DNA of 64,000 nt from Bog-1181 sp964565765. Lineage in GTDB: Bacteria; Oederibacteriota; PGYV01; Palsa-1178. The notes under the pieces are model-generated. The model was not told the DNA's origin. It made no database searches and saw nothing but the letters and a program-made list of their open reading frames with translations. Positions within the stretch are counted from its first letter, which is position 1. The number at the start of each line of letters is the position of its first letter. Shown piece by piece: positions 1 through 7,124 of this stretch. The stretch is from the NCBI GenBank assembly GCA_964565765.1, contig CAZMGF010000006.1, positions 1 through 64,000 on the forward strand, in the 5' to 3' direction. The position numbers were made by a program, and so were the translations under genes.

Positions 1-21
1 TAACGAGAAAACACCCATATT

Positions 22-51
22 AAAAAAGCCCGCTGAAAAGCGGGCTTTTTT
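22..51 (+). terminator. Rho-independent terminator
   Basis: A 6-bp GC-only stem (GCCCGC at 28-33, GCGGGC at 40-45) with a TGAAAA loop is flanked by six A on the left and six T on the right, so it could also work on the minus strand. It ends whatever gene lies upstream of the window. Confidence 0.85.
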
Positions 52-111
52 AATTTTTGCCGCCCCTATTCCTTTTATTTCACGCCCAAAATACTTTGTG
101 AAAACAATTAC

Positions 112-140
112 TTGACAAATGTCCACCAATTTGGTAGTAT
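112..140 (+). promoter_or_regulatory. Sigma-70-type promoter of the ferredoxin-cupin operon
   Basis: TTGACA at 112-117 and TAGTAT at 135-140 are separated by 17 bp. An 11-bp palindrome, ACCAATTTGGT (124-134), fills the spacer next to the -10 box and looks like an operator. Confidence 0.75.
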
Positions 141-160
141 ATCACTAAGAAGGTGATATA
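138..160. promoter_or_regulatory. Inverted repeat over the -10/start region (probable operator)
   Basis: TATATCAC (138-145) and GTGATATA (153-160) are exact reverse complements with a 7-nt spacer. The left arm overlaps the -10 box and the expected transcription start lies inside the repeat, so it suits a repressor site better than an RNA hairpin. The half-sites face the opposite way to a CRP/FNR site. The regulator is unknown. Confidence 0.55.
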
Positions 161-176
161 TAAAACGAGGTGGGAT

Positions 177-1034
177 ATGAAAAGAGAAACAGTGATAATA
201 GATGAAAATAAGTGCGACGGCTGCGGCGACTGCGTGCCGGGTTGCCCCGAAGGCGCCCTGCAGGTGATAGACGGCAAGGTCCGCCTTATTTCCGGTTCCT
301 TATGCGACGGCCTTGGCGTCTGCATCGGAGAATGCCCGCGGGGCGCTATAACCGTGAAAAAGATGGAAACAGAGGCGTATGACGAGGGAAAAGTAATGGA
401 TAATATCGTAAAACAGGGTGAGAATACATTAAGGGCGCACTTAAAGCACCTGCACGGCCACGGCCAGAGTGAATATCTTCAAACTGCAATAAGTTATCTT
501 GAAGACAGGAAAATGAAAATTCCCCGGTATAGATACTCTTACTCAAATAAAAACGGAGCTCAAGCCGCAGGCGGATGCCCGGGGTCAAGAATCCTTGATT
601 TTACCGGAAAAGGAGGGCATACTTATGAAGATGATAATACGGGGAAACAACCTTCAGCGTTAAGGCAATGGCCGGTGCAAATGCACCTGGTAAGCCCGTC
701 CGCGCCATATTTTAACGGAGCCGATCTGCTGTTTGCAGCCGACTGCACAGCCTTTGCCATTGGGGATTTTCACTCACATCATTTAAAGGGAAAAGCGCTT
801 GCTATAGGCTGCCCAAAACTTGACGCTGAAACAGTTTCCTATGTTGAAAAACTAACCGCCATGATAGACGATGCTAAAATAAACACACTTACTGTTATGA
901 CCATGGAAGTGCCGTGTTGCGGAGGGCTGCTGCAGATATCAAAAGAAGCGGCCGCAAAAGCAAAAAGAAAAGTTCCCGTTAAAGCGGTAAGGGTCAGCCT
1001 TAAGGGCGAAATAATGAAAGAAGAATGGCTGTAA
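177..1034 (+). CDS. 4Fe-4S dicluster ferredoxin-like protein
   Basis: This is a soluble iron-sulfur protein of about 285 residues. The N-terminus carries a classical CxxCxxCxxxCP motif (C13, C16, C19, C23) and a second, looser Cys motif (C43-x5-C49-x3-C53), enough for two clusters. The long C-terminal part has further conserved-looking Cys (in AADCTAF, AIGCPKL and EVPCCGG) and several His. This matches a family of anaerobe ferredoxin-like proteins of unknown partner. The ATG at 177 is chosen over an earlier in-frame ATG at 153 because GAGGTGGG lies just upstream and position 153 is inside the operator repeat. A cupin gene follows 13 bp downstream, so the two are probably co-transcribed. The electron donor and acceptor cannot be read from sequence. 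Confidence 0.85.
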   Translation: MKRETVIIDENKCDGCGDCVPGCPEGALQVIDGKVRLISGSLCDGLGVCIGECPRGAITVKKMETEAYDEGKVMDNIVKQGENTLRAHLKHLHGHGQSEYLQTAISYLEDRKMKIPRYRYSYSNKNGAQAAGGCPGSRILDFTGKGGHTYEDDNTGKQPSALRQWPVQMHLVSPSAPYFNGADLLFAADCTAFAIGDFHSHHLKGKALAIGCPKLDAETVSYVEKLTAMIDDAKINTLTVMTMEVPCCGGLLQISKEAAAKAKRKVPVKAVRVSLKGEIMKEEWL

Positions 1035-1047
1035 AGGGAGGTTTATA

Positions 1048-1356
1048 ATGGCGGAGAAAATTGAACTTAAAAAATTCATAGAGTATTCAGAGGGTTCCAT
1101 TGTTTCAAAACAGGTGTTAAACAAAAAAACAGGGACGCTTACGCTCTTTGCCTTTGACGCCGGGCAGTCCCTTTCCGAGCATACGGCGCCATATGACGCC
1201 GCGATTCAGGTTATCGAGGGGTCGGCCAGGATTAAAATAGGCGGGGAGCCTTATTTTCTAAACGAAGGAGAAATGATTATACTGCCCGGAAACGTTCCGC
1301 ATGCGGTTTACGCGGACGCGCGCTTTAAAATGATGCTTGTTATGATTCTTTCATGA
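1048..1356 (+). CDS. Small cupin-domain protein
   Basis: This 102-residue protein is a single cupin barrel. It contains the first cupin motif (around EHTAPYDAAIQVIEG) and the second (LPGNVPHAV), with His and Glu residues suited to one metal ion. Such stand-alone cupins often sit beside redox or stress genes in anaerobes, but their substrates are mostly unknown. A strong ribosome site (GGGAGG) precedes the ATG, and the gene follows the ferredoxin-like gene by 13 bp, so one operon is likely. Length and motif order are normal for the family. I assign no enzyme activity. Confidence 0.85.
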   Translation: MAEKIELKKFIEYSEGSIVSKQVLNKKTGTLTLFAFDAGQSLSEHTAPYDAAIQVIEGSARIKIGGEPYFLNEGEMIILPGNVPHAVYADARFKMMLVMILS

Positions 1357-1381
1357 AAACAAGGGTTGTGAAGAAAAGAAC

Positions 1382-1409
1382 TTGACTTTTTTATATTTGC
1401 GGTTATAAT
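1382..1409 (+). promoter_or_regulatory. Promoter of the flavin electron-transfer locus
   Basis: TTGACT (1382-1387) and TATAAT (1404-1409) with a 16-bp spacer lie about 100 bp upstream of the NusG-II gene. The roughly 95-nt leader holds two copies of ATAGCATTAA (1422 and 1477). Confidence 0.75.
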
Positions 1410-1512
1410 ACTACTAAATCAATAGCATTAAAATTTACGGAGAAATAAAGTACAAGGTTAATATCCTATTAAAACGATAGCATTAACAAATAAAACGAAA
1501 GGGGAGAATAAA

Positions 1513-1890
1513 ATGGCGGAAAAAAAGATCTACACCACAACCAGCGCGGATTACGCCCTTGCGGCCATAATACTTGTACTTTTTGCGGCCCCCCTTCTGT
1601 CAATGATAGCTCCCGCGGCCGTGCCCGGCACTGCCATGATATATAAGGACAACGTGATTGTAAAAGAAGTGAGCCTGAGCCGGGATTCCACCACAAAAAT
1701 CGGCGCCATGGAGTTTGAGGTAAAAGCGGGAAAAATAAGGGTCAGCGAATCCGACTGCAAGAACCACGTCTGTATGCAGGAAGGCTGGATAAGCAATCCG
1801 GGCCAGTCAATAGTATGCCTTCCGAACCATGTGATAGTCGAAATACCGGCCGACCATGAGAATGGCAAGTACGACATACTTTCAAAATAG
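1513..1890 (+). CDS. NusG domain II-containing membrane-anchored protein (EetA-like)
   Basis: The 125-residue product has one N-terminal membrane segment (about residues 13-35) followed by a NusG-II-like extracytoplasmic domain. That domain includes the typical Cys pair region (SDCKNHVCMQEG) and a third Cys before LPNHVIVEI. Proteins of this type are usually encoded next to Gx-family membrane proteins, and in Gram-positive extracellular electron transfer loci I recall the equivalent as EetA. Here the next gene is indeed a Gx-type protein, followed by FMN-binding and ApbE genes, which supports a role in electron transfer across or outside the membrane. It is first in the cluster behind a good promoter, with GGGGAG before the ATG. 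The domain assignment is firm and the function is inferred. Confidence 0.8.
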   Translation: MAEKKIYTTTSADYALAAIILVLFAAPLLSMIAPAAVPGTAMIYKDNVIVKEVSLSRDSTTKIGAMEFEVKAGKIRVSESDCKNHVCMQEGWISNPGQSIVCLPNHVIVEIPADHENGKYDILSK

Positions 1891-1900
1891 GGTGAAAGCT

Positions 1901-3100
1901 ATGGATTATAAAAGCGATCCAAGGACACAAAAAACGGCGCTGCTGGTTACATGCGCTTCGCTTCTACAGCTTGCGGAAGCCTTTTTTCCGCAGCCCGTGC
2001 CGGGCATCAAGCTGGGGCTTGCGAACATGATAACCATAGTGGCCCTTGTGGACCTGGGTTTTGCGGCCGCAATTGAGATAGCGGTTCTGCGCACGGTAAT
2101 AAGCTCTCTTCTTCTTGGAACTTTCCTTTCAACCACATTTATACTCAGCTTTTCTTCGGCATTAATATCAAGCCTTGTGATGGCGCTTTTTTATACTGTT
2201 ATAAAAAGGATGAAAAATCCGGTTTTTTCGCTTGTCGGGATATCTCTTATAGGCGCTGTGGCGCACAACCTTACGCAGCTGGCAGTTGTATATTTTATAC
2301 TCATCAGGAGCGACGGAGTACTGATGCTTCTGCCGTGGCTCGGAATATCCGGTGTAATTATGGGATGGATAACAGGTATCATAGCGTCCAGGGTATGCTC
2401 AAAGCTTGAATCCGGCGCAGACATATCGGATAGCGAATATATAAAGATACTTGCAATGCCGGCCGTAAAAGGAAGCGGGCCCGATAAAAGAGGCTACATA
2501 AACGGGGATTCGTTCCTTCATAAGGCGGATCCTGTAATCAAAATAGCCGCTGTCATAATAACCGCAATAATGCTTTTGTTTTTCGGAAGCTTTCAGCTTT
2601 TTCTTGCGATTTTTACGGCCATAATTGCGGTGGCAATGGCAGCGGGAATAAATCTCGGCAGGCTTTTTTACGGCGTGAGAAAAATGTGGGTATTCATGGC
2701 ATTTTCATTTCTCATGCCCCTGTTTTTTAATCAGGGAAGCCACGTCCTGTTATACGCCGGGCCGGTCAGGATTACGGCCGAGGCGCTTACAACCGGCGGA
2801 TTTTTGGTCACAAGGCTCGCGCTTCTTATGCTTGCTTCGGACCTTATGATAAAGACCACGGAGCCTGAGAGGTTAATATCAGGAATAGAAACCATTTTAA
2901 GGCCGCTTAGTTTTGCCGGCATATCGGGTAAAAGGACGTCGCACATAATAGTATCATCCTGGACCACCATACCGGAATTCTGGGACAGGGTCACGGCGGT
3001 CGCCAAAAAATTCAGGAAAGAGGAAAAGGCGGGTATTAAAACCATCATTGTAATGCTTACGATAGTTATAGTGGCGCTTTACAGGCAGACTGAAATATAA
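1901..3100 (+). CDS. Gx transporter / EcfT (CbiQ-like) fusion membrane protein
   Basis: Two families appear joined in about 399 residues. Residues 1-170 resemble the Gx family (old name heptaprenyl diphosphate synthase component I), with motifs such as PVPGIKLGLANM. From about residue 200 (FLHKADPVIKI) the protein resembles the EcfT/CbiQ transmembrane subunit of energy-coupling factor transporters, ending in a soluble tail. Both halves are hydrophobic and multi-spanning. The Arg-Gly coupling motifs that normally contact the ECF ATPases are not evident, and no ATPase gene lies nearby. The start at 1901 (MDYKSDP) is chosen over 1856, which would overlap the previous gene by 35 bp. The substrate is unknown, but the setting with flavinylation genes suggests a flavin, quinone or redox role. 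Confidence 0.8.
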   Translation: MDYKSDPRTQKTALLVTCASLLQLAEAFFPQPVPGIKLGLANMITIVALVDLGFAAAIEIAVLRTVISSLLLGTFLSTTFILSFSSALISSLVMALFYTVIKRMKNPVFSLVGISLIGAVAHNLTQLAVVYFILIRSDGVLMLLPWLGISGVIMGWITGIIASRVCSKLESGADISDSEYIKILAMPAVKGSGPDKRGYINGDSFLHKADPVIKIAAVIITAIMLLFFGSFQLFLAIFTAIIAVAMAAGINLGRLFYGVRKMWVFMAFSFLMPLFFNQGSHVLLYAGPVRITAEALTTGGFLVTRLALLMLASDLMIKTTEPERLISGIETILRPLSFAGISGKRTSHIIVSSWTTIPEFWDRVTAVAKKFRKEEKAGIKTIIVMLTIVIVALYRQTEI

Positions 3101-3121
3101 AAAAATAAGGGGAGGTTTAAC

Positions 3122-3616
3122 ATGGAAATGAAAGAGATTGAATCGCTTTTTGATTACTCGAAACTGCCCAAACCGCTGAAAATGTACCTGACACTTTTCG
3201 TTATATGCATGGGGCTGGGCTACCTGTGCGCGATAGGAAACATTGCGACTCTGGAAGGCCTGACGATACAGGATATATCCGACCATTATCACGGCAACGA
3301 GGCCAAAATGATAGAGCCGCCAACGGTACAGTATTTGTTCGAAATTTCGCATACGCACCTGCTGGGAATGTCCACAATGATATTCTGCACGGGGCTGGTG
3401 TTCATATTCACAAGGTCGGCGCCGGCGTGGCTGAAAAAATTTGCGCTCGTTGACGGATTTACAGCGGTGCTTATTGCCGTTTCATCATTCTGGCTCATCA
3501 GGTTTGTAGCCGGGTGGCTTGCCTTCCTTATGGCGCTTTCCGGGATGCTGCTCGGGCTCGCCATGCTCATAATGCTGGCGGTGCCGCTTTACGAGATGTG
3601 GCTGAAAAAAACATAA
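3122..3616 (+). CDS. Four-helix membrane protein with conserved-looking His motifs
   Basis: This 164-residue protein has about four hydrophobic segments. A hydrophilic loop after helix 1 carries DHYHGNE, and a second His cluster (ISHTHLLGM) begins the next helix. Paired His at membrane borders could bind heme or metal, but I see no CxxCH motif and do not recognise a characterised family. The gene sits 21 bp after the Gx-EcfT gene with GGGGAGG as ribosome site, so it belongs to the same operon. By context it may be an electron-carrying membrane component of the flavin system. That is inference only. Confidence 0.65.
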   Translation: MEMKEIESLFDYSKLPKPLKMYLTLFVICMGLGYLCAIGNIATLEGLTIQDISDHYHGNEAKMIEPPTVQYLFEISHTHLLGMSTMIFCTGLVFIFTRSAPAWLKKFALVDGFTAVLIAVSSFWLIRFVAGWLAFLMALSGMLLGLAMLIMLAVPLYEMWLKKT

Positions 3617-3710
3617 GAGCTTTGAAAAACATAAACGGAGGTGGTGCTGGAAAAAATGTAAGAACGGCATGATGAGTATATGCCGAAAAAAAGCAGGGAG
3701 GTTTGTCTAT

Positions 3711-4868
3711 ATGAGAAAGAGAATGGCAATTTTGTTAATGGCCGTAATGATGGCCCTTGGTATGTACGCTTTCGCGATGGCCGACGGGACATCAGACAGC
3801 GCCGCAGCCGGGAGTTCGGATACTCCGGCGACAACGGTGATAGGCGGGCACATTAAAATGACCCTTTTTGACGCTATTGACGGCGTTGAAAATAAAGCAA
3901 CCGGAGGCGCACTCGGAGAAACCGAGTATTCAGGATTTAATTTCGGCGAGATAATACTTTATATTTCGCAGAAGATTTCCGAAAAATTTTCAGTTGAGGT
4001 GGAACCTGAATTTTCAGCTTCCACAGGCGCAACGCCAAAACTCGGCGTAAGCATTGGCGCGCAGATGTCGGTTAAACCCCCTTCATTCGGCGGTTTTGAC
4101 AGGGCTTTAGCAAAATATATAGCCCCCTTTGATGTCGAAATATCCGCCGGTATTGTGAAGCCGAAGTTTACAATGGAATACGGCGACGAGCTTTTCTGGG
4201 ACGAAGAATTTAACGGATCAAAATTTGCGGCGGACCCGTATCTAGGTGAAATGGCGGACACAGGCGTCGAGGCTTACAAAAACTTCTCAGTGGGCGACGC
4301 TTCCATCCCTGTATGGTTGTACGCGCTTGACGGCTCCGGAAGCAGCGTTAACGACAACAACAGATCACCGTCGGCCATGATACATGTTGAGCCGAATATG
4401 GGAATGTTCAAACTGACCGGTTCATACACCGTCGGCCTCTATGATAACGGGGAGCACGACGCGTATGAGAGGGCATCCGGAGGCATCCAGTTTATATGGG
4501 ACAACCTTCAGATACGCTCTGAACTTGCCAACGGCAGGTGGGAGAATAAAATCGCGGCTGGAATTGACGCGTTATCCTACGGCTGGTATGTAAAGGCAAT
4601 TTACAAGTTTACGCCGTGGCTCAAACTGGTGTATGATTACAACGTGGCAGAGATGAATTTTAACGCTTTTTCAGGGATTGCTCCGCCGCCTGCAAATTTA
4701 CGCGACCAGGGTGAAAATTACATTACGCATACGGCAGTGCTTGATTACAACATAACTGACAGCACATACCTTATGCTGCAGATGGACTACGCAAACTGGA
4801 AATTGAACAGCGGCTCCGAAGGCTTGAGATTCTTCAGGCCGACTCTTGCTTTAAGGACAACTTTCTAA
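3711..4868 (+). CDS. Predicted outer-membrane beta-barrel (porin-like) protein
   Basis: A signal peptide (MRKRMAILLMAV onward, ending near AFAMADG) is followed by about 360 residues of alternating hydrophobic and aromatic strands with acidic turns. The chain ends in a terminal Phe (LALRTTF), the usual outer-membrane assembly signal. No Cys or heme motif is present, so this is not a multiheme cytochrome conduit. The start at 3711 is preceded by AGGGAGG, while earlier in-frame ATGs lack a ribosome site and a signal peptide. Lying between the membrane and FMN-binding genes of the flavin cluster, it could be the outer-membrane pore of that pathway. The sequence resembles no barrel whose ligand I can name. 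Confidence 0.7.
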   Translation: MRKRMAILLMAVMMALGMYAFAMADGTSDSAAAGSSDTPATTVIGGHIKMTLFDAIDGVENKATGGALGETEYSGFNFGEIILYISQKISEKFSVEVEPEFSASTGATPKLGVSIGAQMSVKPPSFGGFDRALAKYIAPFDVEISAGIVKPKFTMEYGDELFWDEEFNGSKFAADPYLGEMADTGVEAYKNFSVGDASIPVWLYALDGSGSSVNDNNRSPSAMIHVEPNMGMFKLTGSYTVGLYDNGEHDAYERASGGIQFIWDNLQIRSELANGRWENKIAAGIDALSYGWYVKAIYKFTPWLKLVYDYNVAEMNFNAFSGIAPPPANLRDQGENYITHTAVLDYNITDSTYLMLQMDYANWKLNSGSEGLRFFRPTLALRTTF

Positions 4869-4878
4869 GATAATATTA

Positions 4879-4915
4879 CCGCCGGGGCGTTTTTCAGGGC
4901 GCCCCGGCGGGATTT
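4879..4915 (+). terminator. Strong GC hairpin between porin and FMN-binding genes
   Basis: An 11-bp perfect stem (4879-4889 with 4900-4910) has a 10-nt loop but only a short T run (GATTTT). It could be a weak terminator, or could stabilise or attenuate the mRNA so that barrel and flavoprotein levels differ. Confidence 0.6.
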
Positions 4916-4958
4916 TATGGACTTATAGAAACACAAAAAAATTCAGGAGGTTTTTACC

Positions 4959-5483
4959 ATGAAAAAGTTTTTGTTTTCAGCACTTGCTCTTCTGATGGCC
5001 GCGGGTTTAATGGCGGCGTCAAACGCGATGAGTGACCAGATAGTAAAGGAATTGCTTCCGGACACCGACCTTAAACCCCAGATGTTCGCGGTTAACGCGA
5101 CTGTTACGGCAAAAGTGCAGGAAGCCCTCGGCAACAAGCAGCCTGTAAGGCCGCAGTATGAGATTTATACTTCAAAAACCGGCGCGGTAATCCTTGAGGA
5201 GCAGATGGGAAAATGGGGAATAATCAAGATGGCCATCGCAGTTGATACGGCAAAAAAAGTTTCAAATATAGGCTTTATCTCAATGTCTGAAAAAAGGGGA
5301 GCCGGTATAAAGCAGGCTTTCTTTATAAAACAGTTCGTCGGCAAGACGATTGCGGACTCCATTGAGATTGGCAAGGGTGTTACCGCGCTGTCAGGCGCCA
5401 CTGTATCGTCAAAGGCCGTCGCAATCGCGGTAAAACGCGCCCTTATTATATATGATGCGTTTACGGCAGGGGCAAAAAAGTAA
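4959..5483 (+). CDS. Exported FMN-binding domain protein (RnfG/NqrC-like, flavinylated)
   Basis: The 174-residue protein has a signal peptide (about residues 1-20) and one FMN-binding domain. The flavinylation motif LSGATVSSKA places the likely acceptor Thr at about residue 148, where ApbE-type enzymes attach FMN by a phosphoester bond. GAGIKQ and a single small domain match RnfG-like carriers, but the Rnf or Nqr partner genes are absent here. The ApbE gene begins 15 bp downstream, making a modifier-substrate pair. It probably shuttles electrons outside the cytoplasmic membrane. AGGAGG lies 8 bp before the ATG. Confidence 0.9.
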   Translation: MKKFLFSALALLMAAGLMAASNAMSDQIVKELLPDTDLKPQMFAVNATVTAKVQEALGNKQPVRPQYEIYTSKTGAVILEEQMGKWGIIKMAIAVDTAKKVSNIGFISMSEKRGAGIKQAFFIKQFVGKTIADSIEIGKGVTALSGATVSSKAVAIAVKRALIIYDAFTAGAKK

Positions 5484-5498
5484 AACGGGGAATTTAAA

Positions 5499-6500
5499 AT
5501 GGGGAACATGAAGAAAACAATTGCGGCTGTTGCGGCTTTTGCCGCAACGCTGGTTGTTGTCCTGCTGGTCAGGGCCCATTTTTCCGACCCTGTGCAGAAG
5601 AGAACCAGGTTCATAATGGACACTTACTGCACAATACAGGCGCCGGGAGGCAGCGAAGTAATCCCGGCAATAAACAGGGCACTCGACAGGATGACAGAGC
5701 TCGACAATAAGTTTTCCATTTTTAACAAAAAAAGCCCGGTGTACGCCTTCAATGAATACAATACTCCGATTACCGACCCGGAAATAGTAAAGATAACAAA
5801 GGATATGATTTATGCCGCGGAGAAAAGCGAAGGCCTGCTTGACCTTACAATAGTCCCCCTTGAAGAAGTATGGGGGTTTTACACGGGCGGAACCCCGCAC
5901 CTGCCGCGTCCTGAAGAAATAAAAGAAGCGATGAAAAAGGTAAATTACCGCAACATTATCATAAAAGAGGGCAAAGTAACAAAAAAATATCCATGGGTAA
6001 AAATAGATTTCGGGACCATCGCGAAGGGTTACGCTGTTGAAGAAGCGGGAATAGTACTGATCAATAACGGGATAAAGTCCGCGCTTATCGACGGCGGCGG
6101 AAACATAGAGGCCATCGGCAGGTACAAGGGCAAGCCGTGGAAAGTCGGGATAAAGAATCCAAGGGGCGAAGGCGTCATCGGAGTGCTTGACGCGGAGAAC
6201 CTTGCCATCACAACCGCAGGAGACTATGAGCGCTATTTTGAAAAAGACGGCGTCATATACCACCATATCATGGATCCTTACACAGGTTATCCCGGGAAAA
6301 AGATGATAAGTGTGACGGTTGTCTCGCCGTCTTCGCTTACGGCTGACACATGGGATACGGCCCTGTTTTTGCTTGGAAAAGAAAAGGCCCTGAAGCTTGC
6401 GTCAGAGCTCAACGGAGTGGAGTGCATACTGGTAACACCAGACGGAAAAATAACTTATTCAAAAGGGCTGGAAAAATATCTTAAGCAGGATTACAAATAA
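5499..6500 (+). CDS. apbE: FAD:protein FMN transferase
   Basis: ApbE moves FMN from FAD to a Thr or Ser of exported flavoproteins. The 333-residue protein has an N-terminal membrane anchor or signal (residues 5-27) and the family landmarks in order: FIMDTYCTI, a GTIAKGYAV segment, LIDGGGNIEAIG, and HHIMDPYTGYPG with metal-binding Asp near the C-terminus. Length is normal. It follows the gene for its likely substrate by 15 bp and closes the flavin cluster. No terminator is evident before the Rrf2 gene. Confidence 0.95.
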   Translation: MGNMKKTIAAVAAFAATLVVVLLVRAHFSDPVQKRTRFIMDTYCTIQAPGGSEVIPAINRALDRMTELDNKFSIFNKKSPVYAFNEYNTPITDPEIVKITKDMIYAAEKSEGLLDLTIVPLEEVWGFYTGGTPHLPRPEEIKEAMKKVNYRNIIIKEGKVTKKYPWVKIDFGTIAKGYAVEEAGIVLINNGIKSALIDGGGNIEAIGRYKGKPWKVGIKNPRGEGVIGVLDAENLAITTAGDYERYFEKDGVIYHHIMDPYTGYPGKKMISVTVVSPSSLTADTWDTALFLLGKEKALKLASELNGVECILVTPDGKITYSKGLEKYLKQDYK

Positions 6501-6556
6501 CGCACGACCCAAAGTCGGTATTTGGCATAATTAATCGGGTACGTTTAAATTATTTC

Positions 6557-6565
6557 TGTTATAAT
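6557..6565 (+). promoter_or_regulatory. Extended -10 promoter of the Rrf2 gene
   Basis: TGTTATAAT (6557-6565) is an extended -10 element 45 bp before the start codon. No good -35 box is visible, as expected for this type or for an activated promoter. Confidence 0.55.
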
Positions 6566-6609
6566 CATACCAAAGAAGTAGTGCTTTATGCCTGAAACCG
6601 GAGGATGAC

Positions 6610-7056
6610 ATGAAAATATCGACCAGAGGACGTTACGCCATAAGGGCGCTTTTATGCCTTGGAAACGCATACGGCGAGGGGCCCCTTTCCCTCAAAAAAA
6701 TATCAAAACTCCAGAAAATATCCGTCAAATACCTTGAGAATATCATGAGGCTTTTTGTCAGCGCGGGCATAGTAAAGAGCGCCAAGGGCAAAAGCGGAGG
6801 GTTTGAACTGGCAATGAGCCCGAAAAAAATAAAAATGGGCGAAGTCGTCATCGTTGCCGAAGGCGAAATATTTACTCTGTGCTGCATGGAGGACAATAAG
6901 GAATGCCCGAACGCTGATATGTGCGCCAGCAGGGAAATGTGGGAAGGTCTAAAAGATACCATAATGGAATACCTTGATTCATATACCCTCCAGAAACTTC
7001 TCGACAGGTACAAATATCTTTTTAAAAAGACGGGAAAAAGAGTATTGCCGATTTAG
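6610..7056 (+). CDS. Rrf2-family transcriptional regulator with Fe-S-type Cys cluster
   Basis: A winged-helix DNA-binding domain (MKISTRGRYAIRALLCLG, then KISVKYLENIM as recognition helix) is followed by the effector region. Four Cys lie in LCCMEDNKECPNADMC (about residues 91-106), a spacing like the [2Fe-2S] or [4Fe-4S] ligands of IscR/NsrR/RirA regulators. Length (148 residues) is typical. No iscS or suf genes are adjacent, so it may control the upstream flavin cluster or the PP-loop gene downstream. It may also act on remote targets in response to nitric oxide, oxygen or Fe-S status. Its ligand is not deducible. Confidence 0.9.
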   Translation: MKISTRGRYAIRALLCLGNAYGEGPLSLKKISKLQKISVKYLENIMRLFVSAGIVKSAKGKSGGFELAMSPKKIKMGEVVIVAEGEIFTLCCMEDNKECPNADMCASREMWEGLKDTIMEYLDSYTLQKLLDRYKYLFKKTGKRVLPI

Positions 7057-7064
7057 TTTTCTTA

Positions 7065-7094
7065 TTGCAATAAACTCATATAATCATATATAAT
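7065..7094 (+). promoter_or_regulatory. Promoter before the PP-loop gene
   Basis: TTGCAA (7065-7070) and TATAAT (7089-7094), spacer 18 bp, lie 31 bp before the ATG. The -35 box is inside the palindrome TTATTGCAATAA. Confidence 0.55.
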
Positions 7095-7124
7095 TCCTCA
7101 TATTAAAAAACAAGCAGGTGATTA

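Noticed and set aside
138..160. A CRP/FNR-type binding site
   Set aside because: The half-sites are ATCAC...GTGAT, the reverse orientation of the GTGA...TCAC pattern.
1422..1486. Two ATAGCATTAA copies in the leader of the NusG-II gene
   Set aside because: The 10-bp direct repeat lies in AT-rich DNA without a further pattern. I cannot support an operator.
5409..6266. 285-codon minus-strand ORF over apbE
   Set aside because: It is antisense to a clear ApbE gene, with no recognisable motif and no promoter or ribosome site.
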